From Nitzschia sp. DOCU1 (lineage: Eukaryota > Bacillariophyta > Bacillariophyceae > Bacillariales > Bacillariaceae), in the NCBI GenBank assembly GCA_951394045.1, contig OX595992.1, forward strand, positions 1,984,001 to 2,048,000: a DNA stretch of 64,000 nt. Reading direction: 5' to 3'. The notes below the pieces were generated by a model. That model was not told where the DNA came from, did not search any database, and saw only the letters and a list, made by a program, of their open reading frames with translations. Position 1 is the stretch's first letter. The number at the start of each line of letters is the position of its first letter. This document shows positions 38,972 through 47,335 of this stretch, piece by piece. The translations under genes were made by a program, and so were the position numbers.

Positions 38972-39653
38972 TCCCCTCCCCAATCAAAAGCCGAGGCTAG
39001 CCCTTGAGCCTTCACACTGCTCCTGGTCCGGCTGGGCAGACTTCGAGGGCTGAATGCTCAGTTTCTGACTCGGTGTTGAAGTAAAATGATGTACCTTACC
39101 AGTAAAGGCTGCAAAACCATCACACTAGACTTGGAACTCAACCGCCGACCCAGTACAGAATTCTGCATCAGGGTGTGTGTGCATGGTGGTATTTTAATAC
39201 GGACCATTTTCCAAAAATATGCGCACAGCCACAGGCATAATTTCTTTGTCGTCGCCATGATAAGAAAGAAGAGCAGCACAGTTCACTAAAGTCTAGCTTG
39301 GCATCATTTGCTTCGTCGATCATGGAGCGAGCGGTTGCCAGATCGTGGATCCATGCGGCGCAGGTGGCCATTCGAGCACGACTTGATGACCGGGAAAGAT
39401 TTCCAATGGTCCAAAATGATTTTCGTGTCTGGGCTACGTTGCGGTTCGTGCGAGTAAAAGGAAGTAAGGGAAAAGCTAAAAGCTCAGTAGCATTTCCAGC
39501 TACCGGCGCACAACAATACATGAATTCGGACGAGCTAGCCACATTATTATTCGTCCTCAGCTTGTAGCTGCAGCAGTACTGATTGGTCTGATGTCATCTT
39601 GCGAAACCCAGTTCTATTAGCCTGCCCTGTGCATATATATACATAGATAATAT
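38972..39653. other. Intergenic region between hydroxylase and pyruvate kinase
   Basis: Open frames occur on both strands at 39168-39567 (about 90-125 codons) and overlap each other. Neither has recognisable motifs, so no gene is called. Confidence 0.35.
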
Positions 39654-41510
39654 TTAGAATCCAGCCGCCAAGCTTCCCATTGGGGCATTAGAATCCGACA
39701 TGACGTAGTCCTCGCCCTTGGAGACTGTTTCTACGCGGACTTGGTCATTGGCACCACTTCCAAACGTCTTTCCTGCCACGACAACCATCAAATCTCCTTC
39801 CTTGACTAGACCCGCCTGAATAGCTCTGGCAGAAACCTGTTTGGCCAAGTCAAAACTGTCTTCTAGACTTTCCACCACGAAAGCACGGCATCCCGACAAG
39901 GCTCCACTGCACTGACGAGCGACGGCAGCATTGGAAGTAAGGCACACGACTTGACTGGCGGGGCGGAACTTGGAAACATATCGCGCGGTAGTTCCCGTCT
40001 CACTCAAGACCACAATCAAGGGTGCTTCGACATCAATCGCCGATTTCACTGCACTCGACGCCAAGGATTCAGCCGTCGCCAAATTTCCATGTGCCTTGAC
40101 GCTGGAGTTACGAATCGACTGAAACAAGGCATTGTAGTTTCGCGAGCTCTCTGCCTCCAAACACGTCTTGGCCATGATTGTGACTGCTTGTTCAAAGTAG
40201 GGTCCATTGGCAGTCTCTCCAGAAAGCATGACACAGTCTGATCCATCATAGACAGCATTGGCGACATCGGAACATTCCGCACGAGTGGGGCGGGGGTTGT
40301 TGATCATAGACTCGAGCATTTGCGTGGCGGTCTGTTTTTGTGAAAGGAGCGTAAGTACGCTTGCTGTAGGAATTCCATTGATTACGTCATTGTCACCAAT
40401 ACACTTACCACGACGGGCTTTCCAGCAATATTGGCCTTTCGGATCATCCACTTTTGTGCCAAAAAGACCTTGGAAGGAGGGATTTCCTGTCATGGAGAGA
40501 GATTGTAGATAACGTATTAGCGTCATTACCATAATGAGGCTTTCCTCCAACTTCGTCCCCCACAACACTTACCATACCGAGATCTCCACGAGCAACCATG
40601 ATAGCATCTGTAACCTGCAAAATTTCATCGTAATTCTCCAATCCCTCTTGATTCTCAATCTTGCAGATAATCTTAATGTGTTGGCCACCATTATCCGCCA
40701 ACAACTGTCGCAGATTCTTGACATCGGACGCCTTTCGGACGAAACTGGCAGCAATAAAGTCCACATTGTTCTTGATTCCAAAGTTGACAATGTCATCCAC
40801 GTCCTTTTCAGTAAAAGTGGGCAGATCGACGACGACTCCAGGAACTTTAAGAAACGACAAAAGCACGCATGTGGTGAGAATTCCAGCCAGGAGCCACAAA
40901 AATGTCCGAGCGCCTTGAAGCACAACAACTTACGATTCATGTTTTTGCGTTCTCCAATCGAAGCATTGTTTTCAATGCGGCAAAGACATTCTCCTTGCGT
41001 TTCGTCACAAGACAGGACGGTCAAGACTAGCGATCCATCGGCCACCAAGATCTCCTGGCCAGGCTTGACAGATTCCGCCAACTTTTCATACGAGCACGCC
41101 AGTTTGGTTTCATCTCCTTTATAACTATAATCCGAAGTCAAGATAATTTGTTCTCCCTTGACTAGATGAATCTTGTCGGTTCCTTCCTTGAAGAATCCCG
41201 TGCGAATCTCGGGTCCCTTGGTATCTAACAAGACCGCAACATCGCGTTTCATGTTTTTGGCAGCCGTTCGAAGACGCTCCAGCACAGCACCGTGACCTAC
41301 GTGGTCACCATGGCTAAAGTTAAACCTTGCCACATTCATTCCAGCCGCAATGAGTTTGGACAAGTTCTCCACACTCCAGCAGGCGGGGCCGATGGTGCAA
41401 ATGATTTTGGTGCGTCGCAGACTGGGATCCTTTTGTTCCTTGATGACTTGCGCCAAGTCAATCATGCCACCTGCCAAAGTGGGGATAGATGAAGTATTCG
41501 ATACGGACAT
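39654..41510 (-). CDS. Pyruvate kinase (four exons)
   Basis: Exons 41510-40934, 40844-40573, 40486-40409 and 40331-39654 are joined by three GT-AG introns (GTAAGT donors; phases 1, 0, 0), giving 534 residues. It converts phosphoenolpyruvate and ADP to pyruvate and ATP, the last step of glycolysis. Landmarks: '[11 protein letters not shown]', '[10 protein letters not shown]', '[15 protein letters not shown]', the signature '[13 protein letters not shown]' with the catalytic Lys, '[11 protein letters not shown]' (Mg-binding Glu/Asp), and '[11 protein letters not shown]'. The unspliced frames read into stops after each donor, which supports the introns. No presequence is visible, so it should be cytosolic. 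The C-terminal domain is complete and ends 'MGSLAAGF'. Diatoms have several isoforms; which one this is cannot be told. Confidence 0.95.
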
Positions 41511-42284
41511 GGCGAAAGTAGCAGCAGTAGTCTACGGCAAGAGAAAGAAATGATCAAAGTAAGAAGGGAATGATGGACGATCGAATGGCGCAAACAAGAT
41601 GCTGACGACATGGATGGGGGAAGGAGACGATGGCGGGGTGGCGCATTTTTCTTCCGGCCGTTTGACCAATGGATGGTATCCAAATCGAGGGCAAGGCCGA
41701 CGTCGGCACTTGGTAGTCATTTGTACATGTGGTCCTACGCACGTGTTGGTGTGAACGCATGCCAGGACAGACGTGCGAAAGATTCCACGACTGGGGCCTA
41801 TCGTCTACTTTTGACTTTGTTGGGGAGGGGGGATATCTTGGCTACCCTCAATCAGATCCCCGAATTTGAAACAATAACCACGGATGGATTTCGCTTCCTC
41901 TACTACAGCTACCTGGTACCAGGTAAGCCTACCACAAGGCGTACCTGGTAATAAACAATTCATACACCGGGAAACACCTATAGCAAGGCGTAGACATAAC
42001 ACACACGGGGAAACATCTGTATAGTTAGCAGCAACTCTTGTTCTAGAGCAAGCTAGCGGGGGGCAAGACGCCCTCCGAGTAGCCAATTACATGTTGGTGT
42101 CCACTTGTGTAGTAGCTATGATAGAACGAGTCCGTCATCAATAGCTGCGGGAGAGCACATACAGTAGCTCTCATTGTTATCCTCCTCCCGTTCGGTTGGC
42201 TACCTCGGGTGCAAAATCGAAGACAAAATCATCGAGTTGGGCACGCATCTAAGCACTACTCAAACGCAGCGATGCCATCTAACG
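41511..42284. other. Intergenic region upstream of pyruvate kinase
   Basis: Contains the 5' leader and promoter of pyruvate kinase at its left and the 3' end of the kinase-like gene's neighbourhood at its right. Near 41910-42030 there are short imperfect repeats (tacctggtaccaggta, 'caaggcgta' twice). No gene is supported. Confidence 0.4.
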
Positions 42285-44642
42285 TTACGAGTCTGAAAAG
42301 CCTTCCAAATCACTGGATCGCAACGACTCTCGAAAGTGGGGATGTTCCACGTCAAAGCGATACCAAGAATCGGTCGTGTTGATGTCGAATGCCACGTAGA
42401 TATCCCATAAGGCTCGCCATAACCATTTTTCATGATTGGATTGATGGTTTCCGTCGCGTATCTTTCCACCTCCCTTCACTTGCCATTTTTGCAGGCAAAA
42501 GGCAGTATCACTCAGCAGCTGCAACGTTACATATTCCAACAATAACCAACGCATATGGCGGTCGCCATCCAGTAGCTCAGCAATAGTTCGGTCGAGACAT
42601 TCTTCAAAGGCATCATAGGCCTTCGGTAGGAGCTCTTCTGTTTCCTTTGTAAGAGCAAGTTTGTCTCCAACCACAACGAATCGACGGACCCAACTGCCGT
42701 GGCCGTCGTCCTCCATTCCCAGGGTGTGAAAAAAGGAAAAGAGAAATTTGGTCAAAAAGCCAGGCAGCGACATGAGTTGAGGCTCCCCCAAATCAAAAAG
42801 ATATAATTCCGTCTCATCCACAAAGAGGTTGTGAATGCCTGCATCGGTCAAGCCGCAGGTCCAGATACGTTGCAGTGCCATTTGGCTCATGCTGCTCCGA
42901 CTTTCCACGGCACGTCGCAAAATGTTGCGCCAAAAATGGGGATGCGGTTGTAATACCGTCGGTTCCATGGGAGTGTTCAAAAAGGCATCACTCATCAAGG
43001 CACCACTTCGTAACAAAATACCCAAGAGTTTGGCGGGAAGTTCTTCTTCTGGCATGAGAATGAGTTTGTTGTCGCGGAATTGAGCGCACATTTCACGCAA
43101 GAAACGTTGACGACCCTTTTCGGGATGAAAATTCTTTTTAATGGCATTTCCCACAAAGGAATCCGCGACTGCAGATATATCATTGGCCCGTAATCCCACC
43201 TCGTCTTCTTCTAGTCGAATAACTTCGTCTCGAATCTGTGGAATGACATTGACTTCTTCTGGAAATGTAAGACGTTGCAAATCTCGAATGACACGAATCA
43301 TTTGATCCATGAGATTTTTCAAAATGGGACCCGATAATTTTCCTTCATAAAGCCATTGATTGCCCGTCTTTGGATTATGGGAGCCGCCAATTTTCTTTTG
43401 TGCCAAGGTAAACTTGAATAACTTGTCGGTCATGATGGGTGTCAAGCCTTCGACTACACTTTTGAGAGAGTCATAGGCATTACCACGGACTTGGATACAT
43501 TTGGGACTCTTCAGGTCCGTCGACCCCGCGGGCATTACGAGAGACAGACTTTGCTGACTCGAGGACTTGGTGTTCAAGACAAAGGATAATTTTTCCACAT
43601 CTTCTCCTTCAAAAATTCGAATTTTCATTCCAACGTCGAATTGTGGTAGTTTTTCATTTATTACCATGGCGGCTCGACGCATTTGTGGATTGTTACCGCC
43701 GTGGTTGCTATTGCTCGAAATAGAATTCATACTGGCAACACTGGTCAAGGACCAGTGTCGTACAAAATTCCTAAGGAGTTTGACGAGTTCCTTGCCCCGA
43801 TCCATAATGTGGTTGGGACTCATGTAGATCATTTTGAATAAGGGCAATCGATCTTGCATATTTTGTGCCTGTAACTCACAACCCAATCGTTCTCCTCGTT
43901 GTTTTAATTGTTCCGAAATAGTGGCCAGTGCAAATAAGTCTTGCAGATCTTTATAGCCGCCGTGTTTCATGACAATATCCCCGAGTCTCGCAGAATGACC
44001 GCCAAAGACTGCCACACCACTTCCTCCTCCATACAACACCTTCATGTTGGATATATTCGCAGGCGCATAAACGTGTGGATGGATCTCCGGATAATTGGCA
44101 TCCGGCACGAGATGAAACTGGCAGTGTCCATTTTCAATACAAATCAGCAAACCGACATCAAAGAGTTGAAATGGGCCTTGTTGTTCTGGCAAACTGGACA
44201 TGGACCAGTCGCTCTCATCTTCCGAGTTCTGGGAGCCAGTCTCGTGGTCCTCCGACACGGTGGATGAGGTTGTTAACAGACGCATTTTGGGGTTCCGTCG
44301 CAATGTAATGGTGTGATCGTGATCTTCTTTCATTCGATGGACCGTTCGAGGAGGATTATTCCCATCGCTGCTATCATTCAGGGGAAGTATTGCTGAATCT
44401 ACCAGGGGCGCCAAACCAGATGAAGGCGGTACAATGGCAGAATCATCGCTTTTTGTGCTGCTCGTATCATCGAAGTCGGCATCTTTTTCAGTTATTGTGT
44501 TCAAGTCATGCTTAACACCGCCCCCGCCTCGTTGTTGTACGAGGTCGTCGTCGTCTGATGGCGGTGGGGGTGATGGTTGCAGCACTTTGAACTTGCCCGG
44601 TAAACAAGGCAACGGAGACGAGAAACAACCACAAAAGGTCAT
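42285..44642 (-). CDS. Protein-kinase-fold protein, actin-fragmin-kinase-like (tentative)
   Basis: 785 residues, single exon, ATG at 44642. The first 150 residues are low-complexity (Pro, Ser, Asp). From about 195, 'VLYGGGSGVAVFGG' looks like a Gly-rich nucleotide loop followed by 'IVMKHGG' (possible invariant Lys). Near residue 597 'GLTDAGIHNLFV' followed by 'YLFDLGEP' resembles a catalytic loop (Asp, Asn) and a DLG metal-binding triad. The order and spacing (about 390 residues with long insertions) recall atypical kinases such as actin-fragmin kinase, but I cannot confirm. A helical C-terminal domain follows. An inactive or metabolic kinase is an alternative. Confidence 0.55.
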   Translation of the reverse strand: MTFCGCFSSPLPCLPGKFKVLQPSPPPPSDDDDLVQQRGGGGVKHDLNTITEKDADFDDTSSTKSDDSAIVPPSSGLAPLVDSAILPLNDSSDGNNPPRTVHRMKEDHDHTITLRRNPKMRLLTTSSTVSEDHETGSQNSEDESDWSMSSLPEQQGPFQLFDVGLLICIENGHCQFHLVPDANYPEIHPHVYAPANISNMKVLYGGGSGVAVFGGHSARLGDIVMKHGGYKDLQDLFALATISEQLKQRGERLGCELQAQNMQDRLPLFKMIYMSPNHIMDRGKELVKLLRNFVRHWSLTSVASMNSISSNSNHGGNNPQMRRAAMVINEKLPQFDVGMKIRIFEGEDVEKLSFVLNTKSSSQQSLSLVMPAGSTDLKSPKCIQVRGNAYDSLKSVVEGLTPIMTDKLFKFTLAQKKIGGSHNPKTGNQWLYEGKLSGPILKNLMDQMIRVIRDLQRLTFPEEVNVIPQIRDEVIRLEEDEVGLRANDISAVADSFVGNAIKKNFHPEKGRQRFLREMCAQFRDNKLILMPEEELPAKLLGILLRSGALMSDAFLNTPMEPTVLQPHPHFWRNILRRAVESRSSMSQMALQRIWTCGLTDAGIHNLFVDETELYLFDLGEPQLMSLPGFLTKFLFSFFHTLGMEDDGHGSWVRRFVVVGDKLALTKETEELLPKAYDAFEECLDRTIAELLDGDRHMRWLLLEYVTLQLLSDTAFCLQKWQVKGGGKIRDGNHQSNHEKWLWRALWDIYVAFDINTTDSWYRFDVEHPHFRESLRSSDLEGFSDS

Positions 44643-45246
44643 GCTGGATAAAGCATATAGGATTGGAGCAGCAATGAATGAGAAAAAGCTTTTAGCTCGA
44701 CTCTCCTAAGAGTAGCGGCTCTTTGTTCCCTTTCTTGTACTTTTTGTGGGGGCTTCGCAATGTGAAAGCGCAATCTTCTTGTGAGAAAGCATCGGCGGAA
44801 CTCGACGCTCTTCAAGTTCTCTCGTTCATTCGCGTCGTGGCGCATGAAGATTCGATGATTCGATTCATTCAATTGACTTTTCATTGCTACGTAATTTGGT
44901 ACGATACCCTACCTCGCAGGACGAATCCCTTTAAATACTGATGACGTCATGCTTCCCCATTTTTTGGACGAAGACAGCTGTTCGATTTGGTTCCTTCGCG
45001 AACTTCACGCCGAGTTAGCGCTATGGCGCGCAATAAAGATTTCTCGTGCGTGTTCGATAGGCTACGAATTCGATCTTGGACGATCTTTTTGGCTCTCACC
45101 ACCACCAACAACAACGACACACATCCCATCATCCCTATACCACAAAACAGCATCCCTATGATACCGAGAAGCGAGCGATGGGATTGTCTTGCATAGCTTG
45201 CTTGGTTTGGAAATAAGCGATTGCATTCTTGACCATCAGCAGCACG
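44643..45246. promoter_or_regulatory. Divergent promoter region with a CRE palindrome
   Basis: 604 bp between divergent start codons. A perfect ATGACGTCAT palindrome lies at 44941-44950, near the middle. TGACGTCA is the classic bZIP/CRE site and diatom bZIP factors, including aureochromes, recognise TGACGT cores. A role for both genes is plausible. Confidence 0.5.
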
Positions 45247-46884
45247 ATGATGTACTACGGATCTGTAGAAACGCCGCCCTTGGACCACGACAACAAAGTC
45301 GTGGGGATGGGCACCGCCACCAGGCCAACGACTACGTCTGCCGATGCCAATGAGGATACAACTCTCGGCGAAGATTTTTCTCTCGAGGGCGAGAAAAATG
45401 AAAGGAACAAACCTCGATTGTACATTTCGGCGAGTCTTGTGCTATTATTGGCAGCAGTGATGATTGCCTACATGCCTGTTGGACGAGAACGATCACATAC
45501 CAACAGCAGCGACATGATCCAACCGGCGACGACGATGATGGCGCAACCAAACCTGGGTGCTGCATCCACGACGTCTCCAACGATTTCGAAACGAGGTCAA
45601 GGCTTGACAGCCGTCCGGGACGATATTCCACTTTTCCTCAAGGCAAAAGATGATGCGTACGATCCAATCGAGAATCCAGATGGATATCTCGTCATGTTGG
45701 TGGCCGAAAATAAGCTCATGTGGAAAGAAATGGCCAAAAAGATAGAGCAAGTGCAAGCATCTAGTCATCTTCCGGAATGGGTCTTTACCTATGGAGATAT
45801 GGGAGGAAAGGACGTGTTCAAGCAAAGCATGGCCAAGTTAATGCAACGCTGGATTCACGGTGGGCCTGTCGAACCAGACTATTTGCGATTTCAAGCGGGT
45901 GCGGGGTCCGTGTTGGATCAAATCTCGTTCGTTTTGACCGATCCTGGTGACGGGGTGTTAACGAGTGCCCCAGCTTATACAGCATTTCCGGCCGATTTTG
46001 GCATCTACGGTGGCGCCAAACTTCATTATGCAGAATCGTACCCCGAAAATGGATACGTTCCGACTACGAAGCAATTGGACGCAGCATTTGACGAAGCAGT
46101 AGCTGCCGGGAATCCTCCACGTATTTTCATAATTTGTCAGCCACAAAATCCCACAGGAACGGTGTATCCCAAAGAAGCCATGGAGAAGATGATGGAATGG
46201 GCGTTGAGCAAGGACCTTCACGTCGTGTCGGATGAAATTTACGCACTCTCAACATTTCCGGATTACAGTACAACAAGTGCGGCCGATATCATGTGGGAAA
46301 AATATCCCAACCAAGAACGCTACCTGGGTGATAGGGTTCATATTGTCGCGGGACTTTCCAAGGATTGGGGATTGAGTGGCTTTAGAGTAGGATCTCTCTT
46401 CTCGCACAACATGGCATTGCTTGCGGCACTGGATACGATTGGCTACTATCAAACTGTCTCGACATACACACAGTATGCCCTCACCGGCGTCTTTGATGAT
46501 GATGAATTTGTTGACTGGTACATTGGTGAAAATCGGCGGCGATTGTACGAAACCTATCTAGCCCTAGAGGAGGCTTTGGATCTTATCAATGTCCCGCTGC
46601 TCCCGTCGCAGGGGGCAATTTTCGCATGGGCTGACTTCTCGGCTTACCTTGAAGAAGGCCAAACCGAAAAGGATCTATGGATGGAACTCTTTAATGAAAT
46701 TAAAGCGGCGCTTACTACAGGAGAATCCTGCAAAGCCAACAAACCGGGTATGTTCCGAATCGTGTATGGATGGCCGGAAGGTGGGCCGGACGCAATGAAA
46801 GAATTTGGGAAACGGCTAGTCAAATGGAAGACAGCCCGGGATAAGAAGAAAATCGGGGAAAGCAGTGACAGCTCTGAACGATAG
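45247..46884 (+). CDS. PLP-dependent aminotransferase, ACC-synthase-like, membrane-anchored
   Basis: The first ATG is at 45247, giving 545 residues in one exon. One hydrophobic segment ('ASLVLLLAAVMIAYM', about 60-75) precedes the enzyme, so it is likely anchored by its N-terminus. The enzyme part is a class I/II aminotransferase close to 1-aminocyclopropane-1-carboxylate synthase and its relatives: 'GYLVMLVAENKL', 'YGDMGG', 'CQPQNPTGTVYP' (PLP pocket Asn), 'VVSDEIYAL', and the Schiff-base Lys372 in 'GLSKDWGLSGFRVG'. ACC-synthase-like enzymes in non-plants often act as ordinary aminotransferases or C-S lyases, so ethylene synthesis should not be assumed. Confidence 0.85.
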   Translation: MMYYGSVETPPLDHDNKVVGMGTATRPTTTSADANEDTTLGEDFSLEGEKNERNKPRLYISASLVLLLAAVMIAYMPVGRERSHTNSSDMIQPATTMMAQPNLGAASTTSPTISKRGQGLTAVRDDIPLFLKAKDDAYDPIENPDGYLVMLVAENKLMWKEMAKKIEQVQASSHLPEWVFTYGDMGGKDVFKQSMAKLMQRWIHGGPVEPDYLRFQAGAGSVLDQISFVLTDPGDGVLTSAPAYTAFPADFGIYGGAKLHYAESYPENGYVPTTKQLDAAFDEAVAAGNPPRIFIICQPQNPTGTVYPKEAMEKMMEWALSKDLHVVSDEIYALSTFPDYSTTSAADIMWEKYPNQERYLGDRVHIVAGLSKDWGLSGFRVGSLFSHNMALLAALDTIGYYQTVSTYTQYALTGVFDDDEFVDWYIGENRRRLYETYLALEEALDLINVPLLPSQGAIFAWADFSAYLEEGQTEKDLWMELFNEIKAALTTGESCKANKPGMFRIVYGWPEGGPDAMKEFGKRLVKWKTARDKKKIGESSDSSER

Positions 46885-47335
46885 GATAAATCAGAGTACA
46901 CGTAGTCTACCTTTTGATGAACTACGATGCCATAGTAGCTACCGGTAGTACGAAGCTGTGTTTGTGCGGTCAGTGGCCAGAATTTTGTTCCCGGGTGGCA
47001 ATCCAGTCCTGAATAATGAGGCCATTTCATAAGTGACGTCACACAAGATCGCTTTTGTCCGCATGAGCCTCACTGAAAATGCTTGAAAGTTCTTCCTTTG
47101 TTCATTAGCTTACCTTTACGGGACACAATGCGTGACCCACATGAGAAATGCGGGACAAAACGTCCCGCAAAAGTTCTCCTGATAAAAATTTTCCCCTATG
47201 TAAAATAGCGCTTAAGTCATCATTCCAACAATCAGATGAACTTTACGGGACAATTGTCCTCCATTCGATTTTTGCCAGGATCGTACGAATCATCACTTTT
47301 ACATCAACACCGACATACAACCAACACCAGGAAAA
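46885..47335. promoter_or_regulatory. Region upstream of the Crypton gene, with CRE and inverted repeats
   Basis: A perfect GTGACGTCAC palindrome lies at 47033-47042. An inverted repeat GCGGGAC-aaaac-GTCCCGC follows at 47150-47168, and the palindrome GGACAATTGTCC at 47248-47259. The last two may belong to the mobile element. Confidence 0.45.
47248..47260 (+). repeat. 13-bp direct repeat, left copy
   Basis: GGACAATTGTCCT, whose first 12 bases are a perfect palindrome. The second copy is at 50245-50257, on the other side of the Crypton gene. Confidence 0.85.

Noticed and set aside
39168..39567. Overlapping open frames of 90-125 codons on both strands
   Set aside because: No motif, no splice support, and each could be a shadow of the other.
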